A stretch of DNA of 64,000 bases from 55-13 sp964501275 (GTDB taxonomy: Bacteria; Armatimonadota; Fimbriimonadia; Fimbriimonadales; Fimbriimonadaceae): contig CAZCSP010000006.1 of NCBI GenBank assembly GCA_964501275.1, positions 62,001-126,000 on the forward strand. The letters run 5' to 3'. Below are positions 8,049 to 16,604 of this stretch, piece after piece. Below the pieces are notes generated by a model, which was not told the DNA's origin, ran no database searches, and worked only from the letters and a program-made list of their open reading frames with translations. The first letter of the stretch is position 1. Each line of letters starts with the position of its first letter. Made by a program: the position numbers and the translations under genes.

Positions 8049-9313
8049 TTCGCACCTGCCTGATATTCAGCCACAGCCAAAGTAAATCCGGCGCCATCGG
8101 GAAGAGGGCAGTCATCGACCAGGATGGGGTGCCCCGCCGTCTTCGGGCCGCTCACCTTCGCAACCCCCGCTTTGACCAGGACCTCGGCAAAAACTTCGGC
8201 AACACCCCTGGTGCTGGTATCCACTAAAAGGGTTAGCTGGGGAGGATTGGGGTTGCCGATCTTCACTTCAAACGGGATGCTCCGCTTGGCGAGCTTCAAT
8301 TCGCCATAGGTTCCCTTCGGAGCCAAGAGCTCAAGGCACTTCTGCATCGGCTCATGCAAGCCGTTGGCGTTGTTGCGCAGATCGATGGTCAACTGACTGT
8401 TAGCGTCGAGCAGATCCTGTAGCTCCTTCTCGATTCCCGGCACAAAACGCATATGGTAGACCCCATCGACATCGGCAAAGGCGGGGAGTCGGGAGGGGGC
8501 TTTCTCAATCATGGTGTCCAGCTTCTCAGCGCCCCTCAGCCAAACGACATGGATTTTGCCAGCCTTGCCCGTCAGGAGTTTCTCGCGCGCCTTGAGTGGC
8601 ATGATCGTTTTCTTTGTCCTTTTGGTCAACTCGATCCGCACTTTGGAAAGTTCGTCGGCAGACACTTTGCCGTCGGCGGCGTCCTTCTGAAGTTGGCGGA
8701 AAGAGGCAACGGTCTCGGCGTTGGGGACCCAGTGGTCATCCACATACTCCACATAGTCGCCCACGCGAACTCCAGCCTTATCTGCCGGTCCACCAGGTAC
8801 CACCGCAACGACCGTCAGTTTGGGGATTCGTAGGCCACCCAGCAAGGCTTGCGCAGGATCGACGGGTTGGCCGGGAGTTCGAACGCCCTCGTGTGGGGGC
8901 TCGATAAAGATGAGTTCCAACTGTACGCCGACGCCCTCAAACTGCCCAAGTCGCATGTTCAGATGGGCTTGGAACATCTCCTTGTCCATGTAGAGCGTGT
9001 CGGCATCGCCCAAGCTTACGACCATTCCGCGCACGGCGCCGAGAGCCAGCTTCTGCTCGTCGGTGATCTGCTCTACATAACGTTGCTTCAGGAGGTTGGT
9101 GATCTCATAGAAGTAGTCGCCCTCGGGCACCTCCCGCGCATCGCGGGAGGCCACCAGACCGTCGGTGGGAAAAGGGGGGCCGCTTAGGGAAGCGGAAAGG
9201 GTGTTGGCTCCGCCCACGTCCACGCGGTCGCGGATCATAGCGCCTGCCAAGATAGCGCCTGTAGCAAGAAGAACGGCTCCGGCGGCGACGAAATTCTTTG
9301 CGGTCGAATTCAT
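8045..9313 (-). CDS. Catalytically dead S41 paralog with PDZ domain (pseudoprotease)
   Basis: 422 residues with an N-terminal hydrophobic anchor (VAAGAVLLATGAILAGAM), a PDZ domain (~125-195; VVPGGPADKAGVRVGDYVEYVDD) and a recognisable S41 core (LTIDLRNNANGL; LLVDTSTRGVAEVFAEVL). Aligning it to the downstream active protease places Gly370 at the catalytic serine and His395 at the lysine, so the dyad is lost while the fold appears kept. There is no frameshift. Likely roles are binding substrates, or chaperoning or inhibiting its neighbour. The four-base overlap with the active gene implies coupled translation and perhaps a heteromer. Confidence 0.85.
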   Translation of the reverse strand: MNSTAKNFVAAGAVLLATGAILAGAMIRDRVDVGGANTLSASLSGPPFPTDGLVASRDAREVPEGDYFYEITNLLKQRYVEQITDEQKLALGAVRGMVVSLGDADTLYMDKEMFQAHLNMRLGQFEGVGVQLELIFIEPPHEGVRTPGQPVDPAQALLGGLRIPKLTVVAVVPGGPADKAGVRVGDYVEYVDDHWVPNAETVASFRQLQKDAADGKVSADELSKVRIELTKRTKKTIMPLKAREKLLTGKAGKIHVVWLRGAEKLDTMIEKAPSRLPAFADVDGVYHMRFVPGIEKELQDLLDANSQLTIDLRNNANGLHEPMQKCLELLAPKGTYGELKLAKRSIPFEVKIGNPNPPQLTLLVDTSTRGVAEVFAEVLVKAGVAKVSGPKTAGHPILVDDCPLPDGAGFTLAVAEYQAGAK

Positions 9314-9316
9314 AGG

Positions 9317-9760
9317 TTAACAGCTCAACTCCGCATCGAGCATATCGACGCGCCTAGCGTGTCTTTCGGCATCATCTGGACCAGAAATGAGGAATGCCTC
9401 CAAAATCGCTTCACTTTGTTCCTTGCTCAGGATACGTCCGCCAAGGCACAAAACGTTCGCATGGTTATGGCGTCGGGCCAATTGGGCCATCTCCACCGAC
9501 GTACACTCGGCGGCCCGGATGTGGGGGTAGCGGTTGGCTCGGATGCAGACTCCAATCCCCGTTCCGCACACCAATACGCCGAAGTTGACCCCGCCCTTCT
9601 TCAGTTCGCAGGCCACGGCGTCGGAGGCAAGCGGGTAGTCGAACGGCTCTTCGGAGTCAGCTCCCACTTCCACCACTTCATGCCCTTGGCCCCTTGCCCA
9701 TTGGGCGACATGGCTGCGCAGTTCTAATCCGGCATGGTCCGAGCCGAAGATCAGCTTCAA
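9317..9760 (-). CDS. rpiB: Ribose-5-phosphate isomerase B
   Basis: 147 residues, normal for RpiB/LacAB. It interconverts ribose 5-phosphate and ribulose 5-phosphate. GSDHAG at the N-terminus (Asp8, His9) and GVLVCGTGIGVCIRANR with the catalytic Cys65 are diagnostic. The RRHNHANVLCLGGR segment contains phosphate-binding residues. It is cytoplasmic. It overlaps the HEAT-repeat gene by four bases and sits three bases before the S41 paralog, inside an operon that also makes a methylthioadenosine-type phosphorylase. Both enzymes handle ribose phosphates. Confidence 0.96.
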   Translation of the reverse strand: MKLIFGSDHAGLELRSHVAQWARGQGHEVVEVGADSEEPFDYPLASDAVACELKKGGVNFGVLVCGTGIGVCIRANRYPHIRAAECTSVEMAQLARRHNHANVLCLGGRILSKEQSEAILEAFLISGPDDAERHARRVDMLDAELSC

Positions 9761-12072
9761 GGCGTCAACTCCTTCGCCTTCTCCACCACGCGAGGATCGA
9801 TGCTGGCTTGAAGGGATTCGATGGCGGCGGCGGGGAGGGTTAGTTTCTTGGTCTTAGCGAGTTCGATGAGGGCAAGTTGCACTTGGGGGAATTTATCCGC
9901 CAAGACGTTGGCGATCTCTTCCAAGTCCACGTTTCCGGGTTGAGTAGTCAGAGCAGAAAGAGCGGCGGTGCGTACTCTGGGGGAGAGGTCGGTGACGGCT
10001 AGTCTTAGGGTCGGACGATGGGCATCGGCGGGATTCTGGCGCATCCGGTTCAACAAGTCGATCCGCACCCAGTTCGAGTCGTCTCGGATGGCTTTGTATC
10101 CCTCCGCCGCCAACTGGGCATTGCCCGAGGTCATCAGTCGCCAGGCGCTCTCGGCACGGACGGCGTCGCTGGGGTCGTTGACAGTGGACCACAGGAGCCG
10201 CTTCTGCACGACCGAATTCTGGACAAGGGCGTGGCGGGTGAGGGTCAGACGAATCTGGGGATCGATCTCTTGGAGGAAAGTCATGGAGATCACTGCCGGC
10301 TCGTCGCCGGGAAGCAAGGTGAGGGCTCGGGCTCCGGCCAAGCGAGTCTGCCAGTAGCGGCTAGCAAACAGGCGACTCAGCAATCCCGCCATTTGAGGGT
10401 CGCCAAACTTCCCGACTTCGATCGCCGCACATTGCTTGACGTACTCAAACGGACTGGAGACAACCAGACGCATCACCTCCGCCTTTGCGGTAACGGTGCC
10501 GAGTTGGGCCAGTTTCTTCACCGCCTCGCCCGCAACGCGAATGTTGATGCTCTTCGTCATTTGGATCAGCCCGGTTTCGTCCGCAGCAGCAAAAGGCCCC
10601 TCCCGAAGCAGGCCGTTCAGCTTTACAAAGTCGGACGTCTCTTTGGCGAGGTCGGCGGCGCTTAGGTTCTTGGCGTTGGTTGCGCGCTGGATGAGGTCTG
10701 AAGGAGGCAAAGCAGGCGTCGGCTGGGCGTCGGGGAGCAGTTGGAAGTCATCGAAGAAGTAGAGGATGTCGCCGACTTGGTCACGTTCGCCTCCATCGGT
10801 AGCCGGGCCGATCGAAAGATCATCCATCGTTCGCGGGTTGAGGCTGCGCAGATCGACGACCACCTGTTGCCAGTTGCCACTAGTGACCGCAGGGATGGCT
10901 TGGCGAACCAAGAACCGCCCCTTGTTCTGGACCCCAGCGACGATGGACAGATCGTCGCGTGAGTTTGTCTTTACCCAGAAGCTGAGATAGGGTGTTTGGG
11001 TAGGGTCGATTTTTCGGTAAGGGAGAGCAAAGCCACCAGAGCGTACCGGCGAGTTTTCGGCATACCGAAGCACGCTTCCCCGCTCTGAATCGTTGGCGAT
11101 GGAGACGTTGACGTTTCCAGAGAATGCGGTGGGTCGCCAAGGGAAAAAGAGGGCGTTCGCGCTGCTCCCAAAGGCCTGGTCGGCAATACCGTATAGCTCT
11201 TGGAGCTTTTCGAGACTTGGCTCTTCACCGGCTAGGGTTTCCCAAGCCTTGGGCGGGAAAAGAGCGGGCAAAATGGGAGGAGCGATCGATGCCGATAGGT
11301 TTGCGCTGGGCGTCGTATAGATGCCCAGTCGGTGCCACCGAGAGGAGGCATCGCTGGCAATATGGCTCGCCACTATCTCTTCCAGCCCATAACCATCGGC
11401 CTCTCCAGAAAGGATCCGACTTAGGGAATCAGGACCAAGCAGCAATGTCGTCTGATAAGGCCCCCGGAACACTTTGTCTTCCGCCACAAATGCGCCATGG
11501 TTGGTTCGAGAAGTCAGGTAGTCGTTGGACCAGGGGTCGTTGTCCAGGACAAGGGGACGAGATAGGTCCAATGGACGAGGAAGCGTTTGCCTTTCAAAGA
11601 CAACCGCTTCTCCATCGACGACCACATCGAGGGATACATTGACGGCTCCGTCGGTCGCCGCTCGGGCATAACCGGGAACTCTTGCCAGAGCCCTAAGAAG
11701 ATCGTCTATCTGCTTCTGATTGAGTCGGTGTCTCTTTTGGTAGTAGAGTCCGTTCGCATCCTGAACAACCCAATCAGCTTGGGTCAGGATGAAAATCTTG
11801 GTCTTCCATTGGGGGGCGCCTTTGTCCACCGGCCCCATCTGCTCCAATTTGGCGGCAATCGATGACCAGTCGCCGGGAGATCGGAAGGGGGTTGGCCAGT
11901 CTCGCTGTCCAGCAGACAATCCGCCGAAGCCGTCCCAACTCTTGACGTCCTCCGGAACCTGGCGCACGGCGGGCGTGGGATAGGTGATGGGGATGACTTT
12001 GCCCGCCAAAGTCAGGTTCCCGCCTTGGAAGGCAACTGCTGAAATCGCCGCCAGGGCGGAAAGGAGGACCAT
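9757..12072 (-). CDS. Exported HEAT-repeat protein with carbohydrate-binding-like middle domain
   Basis: 771 residues from the ATG at 12072, two bases after the mtnP stop. A longer in-frame reading would run backwards through mtnP and is not credible. A signal peptide (MVLLSALAAISAVAFQGG) indicates export. Residues ~20-300 are unrecognised. A beta-rich middle (~330-450: SVLRYAENSPVRSGGFALPYRK ... VVVDLRSLNP ... ILYFFDDFQLLPD) resembles galactose-binding/CBM folds. The C-terminal ~270 residues are alpha-helical HEAT repeats (AEVMRLVVSSPFEYVKQCAA, YWQTRLAGARAL, DAVRAESAWRL). Probably a periplasmic scaffold. It overlaps rpiB by four bases. Confidence 0.75.
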   Translation of the reverse strand: MVLLSALAAISAVAFQGGNLTLAGKVIPITYPTPAVRQVPEDVKSWDGFGGLSAGQRDWPTPFRSPGDWSSIAAKLEQMGPVDKGAPQWKTKIFILTQADWVVQDANGLYYQKRHRLNQKQIDDLLRALARVPGYARAATDGAVNVSLDVVVDGEAVVFERQTLPRPLDLSRPLVLDNDPWSNDYLTSRTNHGAFVAEDKVFRGPYQTTLLLGPDSLSRILSGEADGYGLEEIVASHIASDASSRWHRLGIYTTPSANLSASIAPPILPALFPPKAWETLAGEEPSLEKLQELYGIADQAFGSSANALFFPWRPTAFSGNVNVSIANDSERGSVLRYAENSPVRSGGFALPYRKIDPTQTPYLSFWVKTNSRDDLSIVAGVQNKGRFLVRQAIPAVTSGNWQQVVVDLRSLNPRTMDDLSIGPATDGGERDQVGDILYFFDDFQLLPDAQPTPALPPSDLIQRATNAKNLSAADLAKETSDFVKLNGLLREGPFAAADETGLIQMTKSINIRVAGEAVKKLAQLGTVTAKAEVMRLVVSSPFEYVKQCAAIEVGKFGDPQMAGLLSRLFASRYWQTRLAGARALTLLPGDEPAVISMTFLQEIDPQIRLTLTRHALVQNSVVQKRLLWSTVNDPSDAVRAESAWRLMTSGNAQLAAEGYKAIRDDSNWVRIDLLNRMRQNPADAHRPTLRLAVTDLSPRVRTAALSALTTQPGNVDLEEIANVLADKFPQVQLALIELAKTKKLTLPAAAIESLQASIDPRVVEKAKELTP

Positions 12073-12074
12073 AG

Positions 12075-12914
12075 TTACAGTATCTCGAAGAGGCGGATAT
12101 CGTCTTCGGAGACCGCATGGCCGTCGCCGCGACTGAATTGAAGCGCCTCTTTTGGTTGGACGACGGAAAGGTCGGCGGGTAACTTGCCAATCAGGTCCAA
12201 AACGACTTTCTTGATTTTTTCTGAGTTGGACTTGAACACTTCCAATACGTCGGTGGCGTTGACCGCCTCGGTCCCGGCGTGAACTCCGCTGTCGTAGTCG
12301 GTGATGAGGGAGATGTTTACCACGCCCATGCCAAGTTCCCGGCAGAGGTAGGCCTCGGGGTATTGGGTCATGTTGATGACCTCCCAACCCGCATCGTGGA
12401 ACCACTTGCTCTCCGACTTGGTGCTAAAGCGGGGACCTTGGATCACCACGACCGTTCCCGTCGCGTGGCAGTTGATCCCATGCTCCGTGATCGTCTCGAT
12501 CGCCAGCTTCCGAAGAAGCGGATCGTAGGTCTCGGCGGGGGAGATGTGGGTGACGATGGGGCCGTCATAGAAGGTGTCTTTGCGTCCATTGGTGCGGTCC
12601 ACAAATTGGTCGCAGACCACGAAGTCTCCGGGTTGGACGTTGAGTTGCAGGGAGCCTGCTGCACATGGGCTGATGACAGCCTGTACCCCCAGGGATCTCA
12701 TGGCCCAGACGTTGGCCCGGTAGTTGATCATGTGGGGCGGAAGCGTGTGATGGCGCCCGTGCCGGGGGAGGAACGCCACTTTCCGCCCGTTGACCGTTGC
12801 GAGGAAGAGAGCGTCGCTGGGCGGGCCATAGGGTGTATCCACCTTGACCTCGCGCACATTCTCCAACAGGCTATAGAAGCCCGATCCGCCGAAAACACCT
12901 ATCTCTGCCTTCAA
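12075..12914 (-). CDS. mtnP: S-methyl-5'-thioadenosine phosphorylase family
   Basis: 279 residues. It splits methylthioadenosine with phosphate into adenine and 5-methylthioribose 1-phosphate for methionine salvage. Family marks: IGVFGGSGFYSL at the N-terminus, PRHGRHHTLPPHMINYRAN (phosphate site), AVISPCAAGSLQ, VVIQGPRFST, and VINMTQYPEAYLCRELGM followed by ITDYDSG at the base site. These favour MtnP over purine nucleoside phosphorylase, although related enzymes use inosine or guanosine. It overlaps the BtuF-like gene by four bases, and no other mtn genes are nearby. Confidence 0.9.
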   Translation of the reverse strand: MKAEIGVFGGSGFYSLLENVREVKVDTPYGPPSDALFLATVNGRKVAFLPRHGRHHTLPPHMINYRANVWAMRSLGVQAVISPCAAGSLQLNVQPGDFVVCDQFVDRTNGRKDTFYDGPIVTHISPAETYDPLLRKLAIETITEHGINCHATGTVVVIQGPRFSTKSESKWFHDAGWEVINMTQYPEAYLCRELGMGVVNISLITDYDSGVHAGTEAVNATDVLEVFKSNSEKIKKVVLDLIGKLPADLSVVQPKEALQFSRGDGHAVSEDDIRLFEIL

Positions 12915-13762
12915 TTACCACCTGCCATATCCATGATTGATCGATACACTTTATCCATCTCTTGATCCACTCGATAACCCATCCGCGTCAGGAGGTCGGA
13001 GGGTAAGAAGCTCCGCACCTTTCCTTTTGCCACTGCGGGCATGGCCCGCAGGCGGGGGTCGGCGACAAATCGATCCAAGTCTTTCTTCTCGCCCGACATG
13101 ACAATCATGTCGGGATTGAGCTTGATGAGGGCCTCCATGCTGATAGAAACGTACTTATCAGCTTCTGGGCCAACGGGCTCGGCGCCCACCTGGCGTACCA
13201 CGTCCGCATGAAAGCTGCTCGTGCCCGCAATCAAGTGCTCGCCAGTCTTACCCGGCAGGATCAATGCCACCTTGGGTTTGGGGTCGAGGGGCGTCTTTTT
13301 TCCCTGTTCGAGTTTGTCGATGTACGTCGATACCTCCATCTCACTTCCCAGGAGCGTTCCCAACTTCCGCAGTTCGGCGATGTACTCGTCGACGGTCTTG
13401 GCTTTGAAAGCGAAAGTATCGATTCCGAGGGCTTCGATCTGGGCGATATCGGCTTCGTTGTAGACGCTGGCATCGTAGACCACCAGTCCAGGGTTGGCCT
13501 CCTTGATCTTCTCATAGTCCGGCTTGACTTGGGCCACGATTGGCGCATTGGAGACCTGGGGAGGAAAGTCGCAGGCGGCCGTCCGCCCTACCAACGGGAT
13601 GGTGTAGGAGGTTGAGGCGACAACCTCGGTGGCGCTTGGGCTGAGGCTTACGATAGACCGATAAGCTTTGGGCCGAACAGCCCACTGGATTTTCTCCTCG
13701 CCGGGACGACAACCCGCTATGAGGGTTGCAACGAGAAGGGAGAGCAAAAACGCTCGACGCAT
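12911..13762 (-). CDS. BtuF-like periplasmic substrate-binding lipoprotein
   Basis: 283 residues from the ATG at 13762 (MRRAFLLSLLVATLIAGC). The lipobox LIAGC predicts a lipid-anchored protein. The body is a class III (TroA/BtuF-like) binding protein: RSIVSLSPSATEVVAS at the start, GRTAACDFPPQV, VAQVKPDYEKIKEANPGLVVYD and LNPDMIVMSGEKKDLDRF. The family binds cobalamin, haem or ferric siderophores for ABC importers, but no permease or ATPase gene is adjacent, so the ligand is unknown. First gene of the six-gene operon; its start is close to the divergent tRNA-Trp. Confidence 0.85.
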   Translation of the reverse strand: MRRAFLLSLLVATLIAGCRPGEEKIQWAVRPKAYRSIVSLSPSATEVVASTSYTIPLVGRTAACDFPPQVSNAPIVAQVKPDYEKIKEANPGLVVYDASVYNEADIAQIEALGIDTFAFKAKTVDEYIAELRKLGTLLGSEMEVSTYIDKLEQGKKTPLDPKPKVALILPGKTGEHLIAGTSSFHADVVRQVGAEPVGPEADKYVSISMEALIKLNPDMIVMSGEKKDLDRFVADPRLRAMPAVAKGKVRSFLPSDLLTRMGYRVDQEMDKVYRSIMDMAGGN

Positions 13763-13860
13763 GGGTTCATTCTGGCGTATCGGCATACTCTAAAGCTAGA
13801 CAAGTTCTAGGCCCAGATTGCTCCCGAGGCGTAGAAACGAGTAATATCTGGCTACCGCGC

Positions 13861-13936
13861 AGGGGTGTAGCTCAGTTGGTAGAGCGAAGGTCTCCAAAAC
13901 CTTAGGTCGCGGGTTCGAATCCTGTCGCCCCTGCCA
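13861..13936 (+). tRNA. tRNA-Trp (anticodon CCA)
   Basis: A complete cloverleaf: acceptor AGGGGTG pairs with CGCCCCT, then a D arm GCTC..., anticodon stem AAGGT/ACCTT with loop CTCCAAA (anticodon CCA), a T arm with GGGTTCGAATCC, discriminator G, and an encoded 3' CCA. It lies about 100 bases from the start of the divergent BtuF-like gene. Confidence 0.97.
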
Positions 13937-14171
13937 TCTCCCATTGCTTGAATGTGGGAGCGTATGATTGCTGGAGACCTTCTCATAAATCGCCAGCGAA
14001 GTCAGTGCACTGGACCTATCCCGAAGGGATCGAGAGACGACGCATCTAAGTTTTTATTGTCAATTAAAAACGATGACAATACATTAAACATTTCTAGAAA
14101 GACTGCGTTGGTACGATCCCAGCGGATCCATCTCATACCGTAGGACCGTATTCCTATTGACGTAGGTTCGG
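13937..14171. other. Intergenic stretch without recognisable gene
   Basis: About 235 bases between tRNA-Trp and the end of the anti-sigma gene. It is AT-richer than its surroundings around 14050-14100. No open frame with a family signature, hairpin repeat or riboswitch was recognised. Confidence 0.6.
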
Positions 14172-14921
14172 CTACCGCTTCACTTTATCCGCGGAACACA
14201 TCGCCGCAATGATGGCGTGGAGTTCGCTGTAGCTTCTTTGGCCGATGACCATGCAGATGACGCCATCGCCTCGATTCCAGAACATCGCGTTGGCGCCGTC
14301 GATCTTGGCGCATTTGAAGTTGGGGTCTTGCTCGTAGTCCCACAGGCCGCCAATCTCTTTTACATCGAAGAGGGCGACAACGGCAACGGAGCCGAAGGCG
14401 TCGGACAATTGCATGAACTCAGTCCTTCGACCAAGCTGCCGATTGCTGCCCAGGGCCGTGACCGTCATCTCCGTGGGGCGATTGGCGAAGGTCTCGCCCA
14501 TGATCTGCTTGAGGGCCGGATTCAGTTCGGCCTGACTTCTAGGCACCGATAGGGGCGAGAGGCCGGCAACATAGGCGGCGACATCGTTGGGCTGCACGGT
14601 GCGGTTGATGGAGCGGTTGAGAATGCCGCCGAAGGCGATAGCGAGGAAGAAGACGCCGCAAATGCCCCAGGCGTATTTGCCCACAAAGGCCTCGACCCGC
14701 TTGGTCTTGTCGATCTCATCGAGCCGCCCCCGGCAAGCCTTCCAAAGCTGGTCGCATTCGGGAGTCTGAGCGGTGGATCGCAGGGCGGACTTCAGGGCCA
14801 TGATCTCCAGGTACTCGGCCTGCGCCTTTGAATTGGCTTCCAGGCGAGACTTCAGCGCTGCTGCTTCCTGCTCCGAGAGCTCGTTGTCGGCCAGCGCGTG
14901 CAGTTCGGATTTCTCGATCAT
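14172..14921 (-). CDS. Membrane anti-sigma factor
   Basis: 249 residues. The N-terminal ~80 residues (ELHALADNELSEQEAAALKSRLEANSKAQAEYLEIMALKSALR) have the shape of an anti-sigma domain but lack the classic HxxxCxxC zinc motif. One transmembrane helix follows (YAWGICGVFFLAIAFGGIL, ~84-102), then a ~145-residue periplasmic domain with two or three scattered cysteines. The start overlaps the sigma-factor stop by four bases, the usual arrangement for a sigma/anti-sigma pair. It should hold the sigma factor at the membrane until a signal arrives; the signal is unknown. Confidence 0.8.
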   Translation of the reverse strand: MIEKSELHALADNELSEQEAAALKSRLEANSKAQAEYLEIMALKSALRSTAQTPECDQLWKACRGRLDEIDKTKRVEAFVGKYAWGICGVFFLAIAFGGILNRSINRTVQPNDVAAYVAGLSPLSVPRSQAELNPALKQIMGETFANRPTEMTVTALGSNRQLGRRTEFMQLSDAFGSVAVVALFDVKEIGGLWDYEQDPNFKCAKIDGANAMFWNRGDGVICMVIGQRSYSELHAIIAAMCSADKVKR

Positions 14922-15550
14922 TCGCCAGCCCCTTGTTTAATGATTCCTTCTTTCATCGCAAATTCAGATAGCAGCCGTCTTAAAATGGATCGCCCTCGGG
15001 CGATGCGGCTGCGCACGGTTCCGATCGGCACTCCGGTCGCGTCGGCGATCTCCTGATAGCTCATCTCTTCGATGTCGCTCAGAATCACCGCCGTCCGGAA
15101 GTCCTCGGGCACTTGGCCCAACGCACGCTCCACTTCCCCGCCGACCATGTTGTCGAAGAGAACCCGGTCGGGAATCTCTTCTTCATTTCCTACGGGCTCC
15201 AAAACCCCTTCATCGTCCAATGAGCCTAATTGCGGCCCACGCTGCTTTTGACGATAACGGTTGATATAGAGGTTCGTGACGATGCGGAGCATCCACGCCT
15301 TGAAGTTGGTGCCGTCGAAGCGGTCGAACGCCTCATAGGCGCGCACCATGGCCTCCATCGCGAGGTCTTCGGCTTCCTCACGCGAGCGGGTCAGGCGTAA
15401 GGCCGTCCCAAGGATTGCTGGGAAAACCTTCTCCGCCTGCCGTTCAAATGCCTCGCGCTGGTTGCGGCGGCCAAAGAGCATAGGTCGGGCGAGTGTACCT
15501 GCGGCCCTCGCCACCATCCCAGACCCACCCAGAGCACTTGTCAACGTCAC
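14918..15550 (-). CDS. ECF-type RNA polymerase sigma factor
   Basis: Up to 210 residues from the GTG at 15550. Starts at 15517 (MVARAAG) or 15481 (MLFGRRNQREAF) would give 199 or 187 and are equally credible. Region 2: FPAILGTALRLTRSREEAEDLAMEAMVRAYEAFDRF, then FKAWMLRIVTNLYINRYR. Region 4: ALGQVPEDFRTAVILSDIEEMSYQEIADATGVPIGTVRSRIARGRSILRRLL, a clear helix-turn-helix. It directs transcription of a stress or envelope regulon and is coupled by a four-base overlap to its membrane anti-sigma partner. Confidence 0.93.
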   Translation of the reverse strand: MTLTSALGGSGMVARAAGTLARPMLFGRRNQREAFERQAEKVFPAILGTALRLTRSREEAEDLAMEAMVRAYEAFDRFDGTNFKAWMLRIVTNLYINRYRQKQRGPQLGSLDDEGVLEPVGNEEEIPDRVLFDNMVGGEVERALGQVPEDFRTAVILSDIEEMSYQEIADATGVPIGTVRSRIARGRSILRRLLSEFAMKEGIIKQGAGE

Positions 15551-15637
15551 GATCTAGGTAACAGAAATGCCCCCGCCGATGTTCCCGCCAATAGGCAGAC
15601 TGGCAAGATTGCGGGAGTACCGATCAGTGGCCACCGA

Positions 15638-16297
15638 CTACCGCTTCCGCGCTAAAGTGACCCCGTCGCCGATGGGGATCAGGCACAGGTCGATTCTTTC
15701 GTCTCGGTGGAGGTGTTCGTTGACTTGGCGGATGGCGGCGGTGTCTTCGTCGAAGACCGACATATCGGCGACTTTGCCATCCCACAGCACGTTGTCGATC
15801 GCCACTACTCCTCCCTTCCTCAGGAGCGACAGGACCCGCTCGTAGTAGGCAAGGTAGCCGGGCTTGTCGGCGTCGATGAAGGCGAAGTCGTAGGTTCCGG
15901 TCTCCCCAGCGGCGATCAGGGCGTCGAGGGTATCTACCGCTGGGCCAACGCGGAGGTCGATCTTCTCCGCCACACCCGCTTTCTCCCAATAGAGTCGCGC
16001 GACAGAGGTGAACTCTTCGCTGACATCGCAGGCTGTGACATGACCGTCGGGCGGCAGGGCCAGGGCGACGGCGGTGGAGGAGTAGCCGGTGAAAACGCCA
16101 ACCTCCAGATACCTCTTGGCCCCCATCACCCGCACGAGGAACGACATCATCTGCCCCTGATCCGCCGCGATCTGCATCCCGGCGTGTTCCATCTTCGCTG
16201 TCTCCTCGCGCAGTTCACGAAGGGCATCGGGTTCCCGCAGCCAGGTAGTTTCAACGTAGTCGGTCAGCCACTCGGGAATGAGGAAGGACTTTCCCAT
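15638..16297 (-). CDS. Class I SAM O-methyltransferase (CCoAOMT/COMT-like)
   Basis: 219 residues. A Rossmann-fold methyltransferase of the caffeoyl-CoA/catechol type: MQIAADQGQMMSFLVRVMGAKRYLEVGVFTGYSSTAVALALP (motif I), VTACDVSEEF, FAFIDADKPGYLAYYERVLSLLRKGGVVAIDNVLWDGKV (metal site Asp and following Asn), and DGVTLARKR at the end. It probably methylates a catechol-like hydroxyl with Mg2+. A TAAACT hexamer lies seven bases before the ATG, suggesting a leaderless transcript. Confidence 0.92.
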   Translation of the reverse strand: MGKSFLIPEWLTDYVETTWLREPDALRELREETAKMEHAGMQIAADQGQMMSFLVRVMGAKRYLEVGVFTGYSSTAVALALPPDGHVTACDVSEEFTSVARLYWEKAGVAEKIDLRVGPAVDTLDALIAAGETGTYDFAFIDADKPGYLAYYERVLSLLRKGGVVAIDNVLWDGKVADMSVFDEDTAAIRQVNEHLHRDERIDLCLIPIGDGVTLARKR

Positions 16298-16307
16298 GGG
16301 CGCTAGT

Positions 16308-16574
16308 TTAGCCCTTGGCGCGCTTCCGGCGGGTCTCCCATCCCTTCAGAGCGGCGGTCCGGCGTTTCTCGGCTTCGGTGCGATGGTAGTTGGGTTCTTT
16401 CCCCCGCCCCGATCCGCCGGGCTTCTTACCTCCGCCATGAATCTTGTTGACGGTGGCCCAGGCGATCTCCTCCGCCTTCTCCTCGGGCATCCCTTCCTTC
16501 TTGTAGCCTTCTTCGATATGCTCGGCCTGGCGCTTCTGCTTGTCGGTGTACTTGCTCTTATCTCCGCGTGGCAT
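16308..16574 (-). CDS. Small basic 'plasmid stabilization'-type protein
   Basis: 88 residues, very rich in Lys, Arg and Glu: MPRGDKSKYTDKQKRQAEHIEEGYKKEGMPEEKAEEIAWATVNK, then a Gly/Lys-rich linker and a basic tail with ALKGWETRRKRA. Close relatives are widespread short proteins often labelled plasmid stabilization or ChaB-adjacent proteins, without proven function. It is probably nucleic-acid binding judging by charge alone. It stands ten bases upstream of the methyltransferase start on the same strand, but the -10-like hexamer between them argues for separate transcription. Confidence 0.75.
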   Translation of the reverse strand: MPRGDKSKYTDKQKRQAEHIEEGYKKEGMPEEKAEEIAWATVNKIHGGGKKPGGSGRGKEPNYHRTEAEKRRTAALKGWETRRKRAKG

Positions 16575-16604
16575 AGTCCCTATGAGATCGCCCCATCGAC
16601 GATT

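Noticed and set aside
12073..12405. N-terminal extension of the exported HEAT protein into mtnP
   Set aside because: It would remove the signal peptide from the N-terminus and read through conserved mtnP codons in another frame. The ATG at 12072 gives a proper signal peptide.
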